A stretch of DNA of 64,000 nucleotides from Pyricularia pennisetigena (lineage: Eukaryota > Ascomycota > Sordariomycetes > Magnaporthales > Pyriculariaceae). The translations under genes and the position numbers were made by a program. Positions within the stretch are counted from its first letter, which is position 1. Each line of letters begins with the position of its first letter. Shown here piece by piece: positions 19,001 through 29,738 of this stretch. Below the pieces are notes generated by a model. It did no database searches, was not told the origin of the DNA, and worked only from the letters and a program-made list of their open reading frames with translations. The DNA lies in the NCBI RefSeq assembly GCF_004337985.1, contig NW_021940918.1:3193014-3257013 (forward strand). The letters run 5' to 3'.

Positions 19001-19668
19001 TTATGGCGTCCTGATCAGCCTTCTCCGCCAAAAACTCCTGGATTTCCTCTCCTGGACCTTGCCATGCTCGATAAAATACACCACCTGCTGCTTCTCGTCC
19101 TCGGGAAGATGCGAGATGCCGTCATTCAGGAGGTCCAAGCAGGCTCTCGACGCTATTGAGTCCGAAAAGTCAGTCTTATGTCAGCCGCACATGTTCTTTT
19201 TTTTTTTTTTTTTGACTACAATATAATATAAAAATAAAAATAATAGACCAAAGGAGAAAACGAGTCAGACTTACGAACGCGCTTCTGCAGCACCTCATTG
19301 TCCAGCGCGGCGCTAATGCGGGCCGAGTTGTAACAGTGATAGATGCGCTGGACGGCAAGCATGCGGCGCCATAGGTCTGCGGAGTCGACTGCTGGACATA
19401 GCGAAGATGACGACGAGGATGATGTGGCCGTGGTCGTGCTAGAGCTTCGGCTGTCCATGGAGCCTGCCGCGGAGACCGGGCGGCGAGGCTCCGGTGCCGG
19501 AGAATCGAAAAAAGCAGGTATTGAAGCAGCAGGAATGGGAGGAGGAAGAACTGAGTCTTGGGCGACGGGGGTTATGGCATCGTCGTCGTTGCTGGATGTT
19601 GACCAGGTCGTCAATCGGCTGGCGTGGGATGTGGTCGATTCGGGTCGGGATCGGATGAAGGACGGCAT
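19001..19668 (-). CDS. Conserved-looking hypothetical protein, possible frameshift near its end
   Basis: Two minus-strand exons (19275-19668 and 19001-19152), joined across a GTAAGT..AATAG intron, give 181 residues. Residues 1-95 are Ser/Thr/Pro-rich and probably disordered. Residues 97-170 look folded: an LWRRMLAVQRIYHCYNSARI helix-like segment, then RACLDLLNDGI and a LPEDEKQQVVYFIEHG segment. After that the natural continuation (EFLAEKADQDAINTM) lies in another frame, so either the last about 20 residues of the model are wrong or the sequence carries an indel. I do not recognise the family. No signal peptide or membrane segment is visible, so it is probably cytosolic or nuclear. Confidence 0.6.
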
Positions 19669-20245
19669 TTTTGTTCAAACGAATCCAACAAGTAGAAGGT
19701 GAGGGAAAATTATTTTTTGTTTGGATTCAAGTGTTGTTCCTGGTGTGTTTCCACCTTGAACCCCCGTCTTAGATCGAGAAGACTTATACTCTAAGACAAC
19801 AGAGAGACACAGGCTATTGCAAGACCTGTCGGGTGAATCCTTCCCACGACGGGGATCCAGAGCCGTATAAATGGGGTTGCTTCTAGTTCCCTTTCTTCTC
19901 GCCGACTTGTGCAAGACAAGACGAGAAAAGAGGACGCGCAGACCCTGGCTGGGCAAGGGCGTCAGGCACGAGCTAAAAAAGGAGTAACAACTCCCCCAAA
20001 ACGGCGTTTGGCTGTTTGGCCTGCAGCTGTTCTTTCTTTTCTTGCTAGCACCGTGCAACCTCCGTTAAGGTATGATTGAAGAAAGCCAGTCGAACGGGCG
20101 CTAGAAGTAATCGAGAGACAAAAAAACAGAGACTGAATGTAATTGAAAAAATAGAAGAAATAATCGGGGCTTGGCAAGCGTGCACCCGAACTAGGCCAAG
20201 CCGATTAAAGCAAGGTAAGATGGTCCGTTTCGTTGTGTCTGAGCG

Positions 20246-20283
<38 letters not shown>
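20246..20283. repeat. A38 homopolymer
   Basis: An uninterrupted run of 38 A on the plus strand in intergenic DNA; the true length may differ because such runs are hard to sequence. Confidence 0.8.
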
Positions 20284-20285
<2 letters not shown>

Positions 20286-21752
20286 TGTCGGGATGCTTCT
20301 AAACGAGGAAAAGAACGCTTGCCCGTTTGTTGTTTGGCGTAGGGCTAGATCAAAACTAGGTCTGAGTCTGTCCCTCTTTGGATTTGCAGGCAGTAATGGT
20401 TAGGTAGGTAGTTGAGCTTATATATAGAGTTGTCAAAAAGGTGACTCCGGAAGGACCGCACCCGGAGAAGAAAAAAAGGGGGGGAAAGAGGAGATGCCGC
20501 CAGTCTTATACAGGGAAGCTTCATGAGCAAAATTCCAAGCAAAGGTACCACACGAGGTTTCCTCTTACAGTAAGTACCATATTACTTTCCCTACCCAAAA
20601 GCCCAACGGGGCTGATGGGCATACGACAACAAACAAACAACTTGGGAGCAGGGCGCCAAAAAAAAAAAATCTTGCCAGGGGAGGTGAGGGGTTCGGTCTA
20701 ACCCCATTCCAGAAAGAAATGTCATGATCAGCTAGGTTTTCTAGGTAAGAGGTACTTTTTTTGCTTTTTCTTGTGGCTCCCCTTCCTTTTTGTCCCTTGT
20801 TTTGTAATCGTATTTCTCGTCCTTTCCTTGATCCCAGATTTGGTCGATTTTGATCATGTCATTGCCGCCCAAACGCCCCCTCCCATTTACTACGTATGTT
20901 TTTTTTCTCCCCCACCCCCCCTTGGCCTTGCGGGATTTGCAGCCGGGTCTCCCGCTGTGGAACCCTCAATCGACTGCCGCCCCACCGGCACCATCACTTT
21001 CAACTCAAATACCGGGCGAGGTGCATTAATTCCGGTCAAGTGGCGCATGGTTGTAGACATTGGCTGTGATGGAGAGCTAGGTTTGAGAGAGGGGGGGAAA
21101 TAAACAAATCAAACAAATCAAAACTCGAATGATAAGGAACGAAAGAGACCCAAGACCATGAAAGCATCATGCGGTTCGCCTGCGTGTGTCTGCCGACTAC
21201 ACACGTTTGCCGTTTGTCTGAGACAAGATTTGGACGACAAACACAAAGCGATGTGAATGAAAACTGGGGGTTATGGCAAGGTACTTTGATTTATTTTTTT
21301 TTATTTTTTATTTTATTTTTCCTTTTCGACCCTTTAGACGAGACCATTCTCAACTTTTCCATGGTTAAACTTGAACCATGTTTCTTGGCCAACCCCTGCA
21401 TCTGGGCAAACAAGCAATCATCAATCATCTCGATAAAACGAAATTAAACGAGGCTTGGTTTTTTTTTTTTTACTGTTTTACTGTTTTTACTGGTTTTCTA
21501 ATTTTTCTGCTGTGCCTATTTCGTTCCGGCGGTCGGCGCCGTTTCTTCTTTCCTTTTTTTTTTCTCTACTTGTTTAGTCACTGACGCGATGCTATCGATC
21601 AAACTCATCATTCAATCAACAACCACAATTGGCCATGCTCGTTTCCTGCGTATCATGACACACTCACATCCGCACACGCAGGAGCGTGGCTGAAGAAATT
21701 ACTGTAAGACTATCAGGATGTTGTCAGCACGTGTTACGCGCTATCACACCCT

Positions 21753-21755
<3 letters not shown>

Positions 21756-21804
<49 letters not shown>
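21756..21804. repeat. T29-A20 block
   Basis: Twenty-nine T are followed directly by twenty A, forming a self-complementary block that could fold into a 20-bp hairpin or extrude as a cruciform. It may also be an assembly artefact joining two homopolymers. Confidence 0.7.
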
Positions 21805-22250
21805 CTGTCCGCTCAGTGCCAACTCTGGAGGGGCTGTGCTTGCAGAAAATCGGTTAGCATCACAAAAGTCGGTGGTAATGATAAGTGATGTGTGTGTGTG
21901 GGTGGGTGGGTGCTAAGTCATCATACCATTCCATCGTTGACAAAATGTTCCAGGACCAAAGAAGAAAGATGCCAAAGATGTGTTTGTCATGTAGTGGCGG
22001 TGACGATTTTCTTGCTTTCCGCTTTTCTCTTACATGCGGGAATAGTAAAGTACAACACCCGTACCAAACTCCGTACCTACCTTAACCTAGCCTTTTTTTC
22101 AAATTCGTTCTTATCTGCCAGGGATCATTGCATTTATGATCACACGAGGGCTCCATTCCTACCCGCCTAATCCCGATTCGATCCTGCATAAATCCAATCG
22201 ATAGAAGGGGGAAAAAAAAAAGTTAGGCCAATGTATATTCCGTACAGATA

Positions 22251-22287
22251 CAGCACCTGTCCAAAAATAACGCAACGCGACAGGGGT
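22251..22287 (+). repeat. Left terminal inverted repeat (37 bp)
   Basis: Exact reverse complement of 23620-23656. The preceding TA (22249-22250) is one copy of the target duplication. Confidence 0.92.
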
Positions 22288-22364
22288 ATTTTTACACCGC
22301 GTTTTGGATCGCGTTACCCTCCCAAAAACTCACCCTTTTCAATCCACCACAACTCAGCCAAAAC

Positions 22365-23511
22365 ATGTCAGACGAACGTGCTTTTGGGCTTGCCTTGACC
22401 GGAAACCGCCAAAAATATGATAAATTCAAACCAAAAACACGTACCGCGATGGTGCAGGCGAGGACGCTGGGGCAAAATTGTTAAAAAATGGCCGACGCGT
22501 TCCAAACCACAAAATTTACAATCCTGCGTACAGAACGCAAATGGAACGAACACCGTACCTTTTAATACTTACCTAAATCCGGCCGACTAAAATTATTTAC
22601 GGAAAAAAACACCCGTAATTTAACGCGTATAATGCGAAATACCCCTAAAATTAACTGGTATACCTTCCGCACGGAAATGCAAAGGGTAAATAACCGTTTT
22701 ACTTACCGCAGGCGCCTTAAAAAGTAAAGGATCCTGCATTGGAAGGCCAAAAAACGCATTTTATTGTTTTAAGGGTTTGTTAAAAAGCGCCTAAAATTTA
22801 TATATAATTGGGAGGGTAACGAAAAAAATTTGATTAAAGTACGTATATATAAAATAAAGCTATTCCCAGTTATTAATAACGCGTACCTTATAAATTATAT
22901 ATAGCGACGAATATTCGGTGCATAACGCCCGTTTAGGGGGTATATTATAGGTATTCGGATACCCAAACGAACGCTACAAACCAGAAAATATATATAAAAC
23001 AACGTACGGTAAACCCTCGATTACAATTATATTTTAAATATGCATATGGAAAAGGGGTAGGTCCAAGCTAATCGCTATACGCCGGGACGAACGACCAGGT
23101 AAAAAAGGAGGTTATTCGTCCCAAAACTATATTAACGCGTTAAGGGAAGGTTTAATCCCTATATATAACGGAACGAGGCGATTTCAACAAAATAACGCCG
23201 GTATATATAAATCGGTACAAACCATAATTTGGATCCTCAACAACGCGATCGAATTAATCGATTAACCGTTTCACAGCCCAAATATTAACCCTATAAAATA
23301 CGTATGGAAGCTGTTAAAAAAAATAATAGAAAAACAGCACCCTTATTTTACTAAATTAGGTGAAAGTAGGGCCGCGATAAAGGAATTTATCAGCCTGGCC
23401 CAGGTTACGTGGGATGGGTTGGACCAGACCAAAATCGATTAGCTATTTGAATTTATGCCCCGCAGGACTGCAGCGGTGCGCGAAGCCGAAGGTTGGTATA
23501 CCAAATATTAA
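22365..23511 (+). pseudogene. Tc1-like transposase remnant
   Basis: An ATG at 22365 opens a readable start (MSDERAFGLALTGNRQKYD) that soon meets TAA. Downstream, the catalytic-region signature of Tc1-like transposases is still visible around 23265-23315: His-Ser-Pro-Asn-Ile-Asn-Pro-Ile-Lys-Tyr-Val-Trp, where Asp and Glu would be expected in place of the first Asn and the Lys. The end ALLEAKGWYTKY-like (here REAEGWYTKY) stops at 23509-23511. Several stops sit where Trp is expected (TGG to TAG/TAA), and Asp to Asn and Glu to Lys changes are all G-to-A on the coding strand, the RIP signature. The start and end are not in the same frame, so at least one indel is present as well. Confidence 0.8.
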
Positions 23512-23619
23512 AGAGCACTGAAATAGCTTTATTTTCATGTATTTACTTTATTTGTAGCCCTAAAATTGAATGTGTGGACTTACACCAAAGTTTGGTGGTG
23601 CAGATAATAGGGGGGGTTG

Positions 23620-23656
23620 ACCCCTGTCGCGTTGCGTTATTTTTGGACAGGTGCTG
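23620..23656 (-). repeat. Right terminal inverted repeat (37 bp)
   Basis: Exact reverse complement of the left repeat, followed by TA (23657-23658), the second copy of the target duplication. Confidence 0.92.
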
Positions 23657-24892
23657 TAGCGTTCCAACATGGCATAGTGCCCACTAGGCATTACGGAGCA
23701 TACTAAATCCTGACGTGCTATGTAGTACGCGTTAGGTTCGTGACCCCTCAGACTTTTTTTTCTATGCATAAATTCACACAGGCGTATATCATTTCTTGAT
23801 AAGCCAAAGCACCTATCCAGCTAACTTCTGCACTCCATCTATTGATTTGCGATCGGCACGAGACGAATGATGATGATCACCGGCTTGCCTTGTCTCTCAA
23901 GCTTGTTGTTACCAAGGTTACATATAACCACCCACGTAATAAAACAGCCACTGATGTCCTGTGGCTGATATTCTTTGATTTTGTTTTTCTTCTTCTTCTG
24001 CAAAAGTCCGACGATATCGTCAAGATCCAGTTCCCCGAAAGAACGGACTATGAGGCGGTTAGCGGGGTCCCAAAGTCACCCCTGCAATGTCGTCGTAACC
24101 ACTAGACTAAGGGAAAAGGGTCTTTGGGGGTGGTTTGTCGTCATGTGATGCCATGTGTATACTTTCTCTCAAGCGAGGTACCGAGAGGGGGCCTTTTTTT
24201 TTTCTAGAAGAAGTTATCCCATCCTCAACCTATCTGTATAGTTCTCAGCAATCTCAGCACGTGCATTCTGAACAAAGGTCCGGAAAGCAGGTTCAACTTC
24301 AGACCTTCCATTTTTATCCTCCTTTTCTTTTTTGTTGGTCATGCATATGACTTTTAGAATAGAAGTCCGTCAAACACAGTCAGATTTACACTTGCATAGA
24401 GGGGTCTGTTTTATATGGGCACCAACCAAATTTACGGCGCGGACCTGTCCGAGCACAACTTCTCCCTCCATACATATTCTTATTTTAATCCAAAATCCTG
24501 CGCTTTTCTACGGCGGCTCCCCTTTGCCCCCCAGACATAATCCAATGTCTGAAACGCGGCAACTGGGAATATGTTGGTTGTCGAGCAAATGTGACTATGT
24601 CTAATTGTTTTCGTCTGACTTCAAGTTCAGCCGATTACGAACCCAAAAAAAAATAACAGGAGAAGGCGGACCGGACGAGATAGACTTTTTATATTTAGCA
24701 GCTATCGAGAAATCTTCAAAGGAAAAAAAGAGAGAACATGCAGTGGTCATGCTCCTTGGCAAAACAACCATCACTTCTACACCATTTGGTCACCTGTCCC
24801 CTAACTGATAAGAGACGACTGGATATTCCCAGCCAAGCCCACCCCTCGAGTGAACACATTTGAAAATCAGAAGCGAAAAAAAAACCCCCACA
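23657..24892. other. Intergenic region right of the transposon
   Basis: No protein gene is supported. On the minus strand around 24055-24112 there is a tRNA A-box-like patch (TAGTCTAGTGGTTACGAC) with an anticodon-arm-like stem, but no B box, so it is at best a tRNA or SINE relic. Confidence 0.45.
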
Positions 24893-25588
24893 ATGGGCCG
24901 TAGATGCTCCCACAATAGGACCTCGGTCGGCTGCGGCCCCCACGCCGTAGGAGGCCGCTGTGCAGCCCGGCGACGAGCCAGAGGCCAGGGCGAGATACCG
25001 CGAGCCCAGGTGCACCAGTCGATCCCGGACCCTGACCGCCGTCGGCCGCTACAGCGAGCGAGAGCACTACAGACGCCAGCACCAGCATCGGCACCAGCAC
25101 CAGCACCAGCGGTCGACGAGACCAGAGCGCCACCTCCGGCTCCGGCGCCGTCCAGCCCCCCGCCCGCATACAGCGTCGCCCCGCCGCGCAAGCTGTCCAA
25201 GACCTTCTGGCCCCTGCGGGGCGAGGAGTTTGACGAAACGCCCGTCAAGGACCGGGGTTTGTTCCCGAGCAGCGGTGGCAGCGGCAGCAGCAGCAGACTC
25301 AGCAAGAAGGCGGTGGGCCCTGGCAGCGGCAGCGGCAGCGACAGCAAGATGCTGCCCAAGTCGCCGGAGAAAGACGCCATGGACGGCCGCTATACCCAGG
25401 GTGGAGAGGAAGAACACGAGCAGGCTCAGGAGGCGCTTCTGCAACCACGACAGCAACATCAACAAACCCCCTTGCCCGAGTTTCAATCAGTGCGGGCGCG
25501 GAGTGGCTTCCGGGGCCGGTTCGTGGATGCCTTCCGAGCGGCGACCCACGCTTGGCGTCGGCCGCCTCAGGGTCGGGCATTTGTCTGA
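24893..25588 (+). CDS. Low-complexity hypothetical protein
   Basis: A single frame of 231 residues starts at an ATG in good context (ACAATGGG). It is GC-rich like true genes here. The N-terminal 60 residues are Arg/Gly/Cys-rich, followed by an Ala-Pro run (residues 62-90), a PPPAYSVAPPRKLSKTFW segment and a Phe-Asp-Glu-Thr-Pro-Val-Lys-Asp stretch that look more like real protein, a Gly/Ser run, a Gln-rich part and a basic C-terminus. No domain, signal peptide or membrane segment is visible. All frames in this GC-rich block stay open, including on the minus strand, so both the frame of the first half and the existence of the gene are uncertain. Confidence 0.4.
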   Translation: MGRRCSHNRTSVGCGPHAVGGRCAARRRARGQGEIPRAQVHQSIPDPDRRRPLQRARALQTPAPASAPAPAPAVDETRAPPPAPAPSSPPPAYSVAPPRKLSKTFWPLRGEEFDETPVKDRGLFPSSGGSGSSSRLSKKAVGPGSGSGSDSKMLPKSPEKDAMDGRYTQGGEEEHEQAQEALLQPRQQHQQTPLPEFQSVRARSGFRGRFVDAFRAATHAWRRPPQGRAFV

Positions 25589-26113
25589 GCAAGGCGAGTT
25601 TTGATTTGTCTCGGGGTGTTTTTTTCTTCTTTTTTTGGGGGTAGGGGGCGGTGAAAATTGAGGATGGGTAGGGGTGGTGGAAAGTGAGGCGGACGATTTG
25701 TTACACATCTGTCGACAAGGGTGTGTGGCCTGTAATTCTAGTGGTTAAATGCCTGTAGCACGCACGCTACGTTGGCGCTTTGCTGTCTTGTCAGACAAGC
25801 AATAATTCTCCCGAGCTTAATAATAGAAGCTATAAGCAAGCACCCATGGACTAAGGTGGAAGGGTATAATGTGCAGTCTCTAGGATGTGCCAAAATCAAC
25901 AAGCAGAAAAAAAAAAAAAAAAATAATCCCAGTCACTTGTCGGGAGACTATCCTGGATCAGACCGCTAATCTATATGCAAAAGCTGCCAGCCACCGGCAC
26001 CATGTACTTCGTATGCTGGACCTTAAAAGCACCGTACCCAAACGCCGTCAAATGCAGACCCGCAACACCCGGCCGGGATTGTGAGAGTCCGGTTCATCTA
26101 TTGTGCCAAGAAT
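25589..26113. other. Intergenic region
   Basis: No gene is seen. A tRNA half-like patch lies around 25722-25785 (TCTAGTGGTTAAATGCC followed by a GTAGC/GCTAC hairpin) without a T arm. A short A17 run lies near 25908-25922. Confidence 0.45.
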
Positions 26114-28321
26114 TCACGGTGATCTGGGTCGACCGCCCTGCTGCGGCGGTTCTTCGTTTTTCTCCGACCCATCCGCGTTGAACAGTGTTTCTTGCGCTGA
26201 GATGACGGTGATCAGGTCAGTAATGGTCCCACGGGTGGGGTCTAAAGTTGCTGGGGCATGGTCTAGAATGTGTTCACGCATCAAGGAAAGGGACTCACCA
26301 CTCCACAGCTCAGAATACACACCACCTCGGTCAATCAACTCCTTGTGAGAGCCCATCTCGGCTACATGCCCATCCTTGAGAACAATGATGAGATCAGAGT
26401 CGAAGATGGTCCGCAGTCGATGTGCAACAAAAACGCTGGTGCGCTTCTTTTCACGCAAGATCGAGTTGATGTTCTGCATCAGAGCCTGCTCCGTATGCGT
26501 ATCCAATGCACTCGTAGCCTCATCGAAAAACAGCAGCGGCGGGTCCTTGAGCAGCAGCCGTGACACGGCGAGTCTTTGCTTCTCGCCTCCTGATATCATC
26601 AGCCCCCTCTCGCCGACCTTGGTCGCATATCCGTCAGGCCATGACTCCACCGTATCGTGGATGCGAGCACGTTTCGCCGCTGCCACGACCTGCTCCCGCG
26701 GCGCCGACATGTCGCCGTATCGGATGTTGAGCTCCACAGTTTCATTAAAGAGCGGGGTGTCCTGCGGCACGACGCCGATGCTCCTACGAAGTGAGTCCAG
26801 CTGCACGCTGCGGATGTCCTGGTCGTCGATCAGAATTCTGCCAGACTGCGCGTCGTAGAACCTGAAAAGCAGTCTAAGAAGCGTCGACTTTCCGCAGCCA
26901 CTGGGACCTACTATAGCCACCTTCTTGCCGGCTGGGATGGTGAGGGTTAGATCACGAAGAATGGGACGATCGGGGTGGTATCCAAAGTTGACATTCTCGA
27001 AACGGATCTCGCCGCCCTTGCTGAGGGAGAGCGGCTTGGCATCCGGTTGCTCTTTGATAGTCACGTTGACCTTTTGCAGATTGAAAAGCGTCTCCATGTC
27101 TAGCAAAGACTGACGCAGCTCGCGATAGACGGAGCCGAGAAAGTTCAGCGGCACTGACAGCTGGAACACGAGCTGGTTGATCATGACCAGATCACCAACC
27201 GAGAGGTTGCCCTGAGCAATGCCATTTGCTCCCAAGTACATCATGGCAGTCAGTGCGGATGAGAAGATGATGTTTTGCCCGCTGTTGAGGAATGCAAGCG
27301 AGGTCGCGACTTTGATGGAGCTCTTCTCGTACTGCTTCAAAGCATCATCGTAGCGCTTGACCTCGTACTTTTCATTGTTGAAGTACTTGACGGCCTCATA
27401 GTTGATCAAAGAATCCACAGCTACGGTAGAAGCACGGTTATCCGCAGCATTGGCTTGGCGCCGGAACTTTGTCCTCCACGCCGTGGTCCAGATGGTAAAG
27501 GCAGTGTATGCGCTCATGGTGACGGCTGTTATGAGGGCAAACTGCGCCCCGTACTGCCAGGTCAAGATGCCGCAGACCATGGTGATCTCCAAGGCCGTCG
27601 GGATGACGTGGAAGACCATGCTGGTGAGCAAAAAGCTGATGCCCTTGGTTCCACGGTCGATGGCCCTCGTCAGACCACCAGTCTGCTTGGACAGGTGGAA
27701 AGCCAAATCCAGCCGCAGCAGGTGGTCAAACACGTTGGCTGCCACCTTGCGGATCGCCTTTTGCGCGACCGAGGCAAAGACTGCGTTGCGAAGCTCCTGG
27801 AAAACGGTTGCGCCGATTCGCGTCGCGCCGTATGCAAGGATCATGGAGCCCGCTACCGCGGCGGCCGTGCCACCCATGGCGCCAACGTCTATGTTCATCG
27901 AGTCCACAATGCTCTTGAAGTAAAATGGCACCTGCACGTTGAGGACCTTGGCGCTGACCAGCAGAGAAACAGCCAGCGCGACGCGCATCTTTGTGTTGAA
28001 GCCGTCCTTGGGCCACAGGTAGTGCGACATCTCCTTTATTATCGCCCAGTCCGCCTTTCTCTGCTCCTGGTTGGTCTTGTCCGGCGTGGCCAAGAAGTCC
28101 TTTGCAGGCTTCGCTGCGGCAGGTTGAGGAGAGCCGGGGCTGGTGGACGACGGCGGCGGAGTGGGAGGAGCGCTGGCCCGTCGCGGGGTCGAGGTGATGA
28201 GCGCGCGAATCCTGCTCGAGGGGAATCGAGGGGGCCATGGCGGTAGGTGCCGGTGCTGACAGCCCGAAATCGTTGCCCTCGAAGAGAGCATCGCTGCCCT
28301 GGGTATGTTTCGTGTAATCAT
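26114..28321 (-). CDS. ATM1: Mitochondrial ABC half-transporter Atm1 (iron-sulfur cluster export pathway)
   Basis: An intronless 735-residue protein. Residues 1-75 are rich in Arg, Ser, Pro and Ala with almost no acid, fitting a mitochondrial presequence. A type-1 ABC exporter membrane domain follows (about 112-400, six helices), then one nucleotide-binding domain: Walker [10 protein letters not shown] (472-480), signature ISGGEKQR (576-583), Walker [13 protein letters not shown] (596-607) and H-loop His634. Homodimeric Atm1 in the inner membrane exports a glutathione-linked sulfur/iron species needed for cytosolic iron-sulfur protein assembly and iron sensing. All ATPase motifs are intact and the length matches fungal Atm1 (about 690-740). 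Met11 (28291) is an alternative start. The closest confusable families are other half-size ABCB exporters, but the presequence and membrane-domain wording fit Atm1 best. Confidence 0.93.
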   Translation of the reverse strand: MITRNIPRAAMLSSRATISGCQHRHLPPWPPRFPSSRIRALITSTPRRASAPPTPPPSSTSPGSPQPAAAKPAKDFLATPDKTNQEQRKADWAIIKEMSHYLWPKDGFNTKMRVALAVSLLVSAKVLNVQVPFYFKSIVDSMNIDVGAMGGTAAAVAGSMILAYGATRIGATVFQELRNAVFASVAQKAIRKVAANVFDHLLRLDLAFHLSKQTGGLTRAIDRGTKGISFLLTSMVFHVIPTALEITMVCGILTWQYGAQFALITAVTMSAYTAFTIWTTAWRTKFRRQANAADNRASTVAVDSLINYEAVKYFNNEKYEVKRYDDALKQYEKSSIKVATSLAFLNSGQNIIFSSALTAMMYLGANGIAQGNLSVGDLVMINQLVFQLSVPLNFLGSVYRELRQSLLDMETLFNLQKVNVTIKEQPDAKPLSLSKGGEIRFENVNFGYHPDRPILRDLTLTIPAGKKVAIVGPSGCGKSTLLRLLFRFYDAQSGRILIDDQDIRSVQLDSLRRSIGVVPQDTPLFNETVELNIRYGDMSAPREQVVAAAKRARIHDTVESWPDGYATKVGERGLMISGGEKQRLAVSRLLLKDPPLLFFDEATSALDTHTEQALMQNINSILREKKRTSVFVAHRLRTIFDSDLIIVLKDGHVAEMGSHKELIDRGGVYSELWSGESLSLMREHILDHAPATLDPTRGTITDLITVISAQETLFNADGSEKNEEPPQQGGRPRSP

Positions 28322-29303
28322 CGTTGCGGGCGGTCTCGACTGCTATTGCCGTTCATCATGTTGCGGAAAGTGGACAAAATGGCGGGCATCCACGATTTCA
28401 ACCGTGCTCGGGATCGGTTCTGTCGCGACAACGCTGCCGTGCCAGTTCAAAAAAAATACTTTGACAAGCCGATTGGTAAGCTTTCGGGTTGGTCCCGAAA
28501 AGCAATTGTTCTATCTGTAGATGTGTCGAGTCTAGAGAGGAAGCATTGTATGGGTGGATTGTAATGTCTTTGAAAGAGAAAGTCAATGGATTCGGCGTTT
28601 ACGACAGTTTCGGGGCCGATGATGCAATCAAAGCAAGCAACCCAAACGAGGCGGGTTAGGGCTTACATCCCTGCATTTGGAAGGATTCGGTTTAAGGCGG
28701 TTGACGAATTAGATCAAAGACAGTCGCATTGTTTGGCCCCCTTTCTGAGCATTTCATTGTTATGTTCATCAAATTCTGTTAGTCTTGTTCCTAGGAATTT
28801 CGCTACCGTCAAAATGCAAATAATTGGTAATTATGGGCAAGGTGAATCTAGCAGTGCACTCAGCCGGGCTTACGAATGTTACTGGATTAACCACAAAGTT
28901 GGATTCAGTAATGTGATAGGTATCCAGGTCCTGCTGGTAAACTAAGTAGTCCAGTTATTAAGCTTGAAGTTAGAGAGGGCCATTCATCAATAATTGTGTT
29001 CCCCGTCCTGTTTCAGTTGATATATGGCGTATGCTTGGGAAAATCACCACAAATCCAGGCCAACTCTCAGGTTGAAGGATCGTCAGGAAGGCCATGTTAA
29101 GGACCAAGGAAAACAAAAGCAATCAAAATATTGAGTTGCAACCCTCGATTGATGACAGTAACCAGAACCCCGGTGTAGCCAAACCCGCAATTGACGGAAC
29201 TCCAGGCTTCGACAAGATCCCCGACAAGAAAGTCAAGACCCGCTCTTCCAATTATGCCTAAATATGCTTGTTCAATATTTCTTGTACAAGCCGCGAACCC
29301 GCC

Positions 29304-29337
<34 letters not shown>

Positions 29338-29738
29338 TGCAGGAAAGAAAGAGGAGATTTTGGACAAAAAGCCAAATTTCCCACGAATCGGCTGCTGTTC
29401 AACTGCTAGGCACCACAATCGGCTAAAGTTCAAATTCCCCAATATTTTCCCTCTTTGCCCACCACGCACAAGTTCGGAAATGCTGCCGAGCATGCGACCC
29501 TCCTTCGGCCCTGACAAAATTCTGGAAAGAGCCGTCTTGGTGGGCAAAAAGGCTGTACTTGATGCGGGGACCTGCATACAAGTAGCAAGGGTTGTGCAAG
29601 GGGGGCGATTCGCGGACGTTGACGACGTGAATACAATGTATATATAGACCAGTACATTACGCCCTATACCTTGCCTCCACAGACATCCGTCCTTCAGGCA
29701 CTGGTCGTCCCACAACCCGGCGACTGACCAAACCCGAC
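28322..29738. other. Intergenic region between divergent genes
   Basis: This is the shared upstream region of the ATM1 (minus) and GH115 (plus) genes. It contains an A30 run at 29305-29334. No supported gene. Confidence 0.5.

Larger units (their letters stand above)
19669..22250. other. Gene-poor A/T-rich spacer
   Basis: I find no supported gene in 2.6 kb. The region contains several long homopolymers, including an A38 run (20246-20283) and a T29-A20 block (21756-21804). Open frames up to 127 codons here have no domain and run through homopolymers. Confidence 0.55.
22251..23656 (+). mobile_element. RIP-degraded Tc1/mariner DNA transposon
   Basis: A 1406-bp element is bounded by perfect 37-bp terminal inverted repeats (22251-22287 and 23620-23656, beginning CAGCACCTGTCC) and flanked on both sides by TA, the target-site duplication of the Tc1/mariner superfamily. 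The length is typical of an autonomous element with one transposase gene. The interior is much richer in A/T than flanking genes, with many TATATA stretches and a broken transposase frame, as expected after repeat-induced point mutation. Because the inverted repeats are intact, it could in principle be cross-mobilised by a related active transposase; this is inference. Confidence 0.9.

Noticed and set aside
20771..21103. 110-codon frame with a hydrophobic start
   Set aside because: Looks like a signal peptide by chance: it is T-rich, crosses homopolymers, and the rest has no domain or coding bias.
24790..25380. 196-codon minus-strand frame opposite the low-complexity hypothetical gene
   Set aside because: Ala/Gly/Leu-rich shadow of a GC-rich block; the ATG context and C-terminal part favour the plus strand, though weakly.
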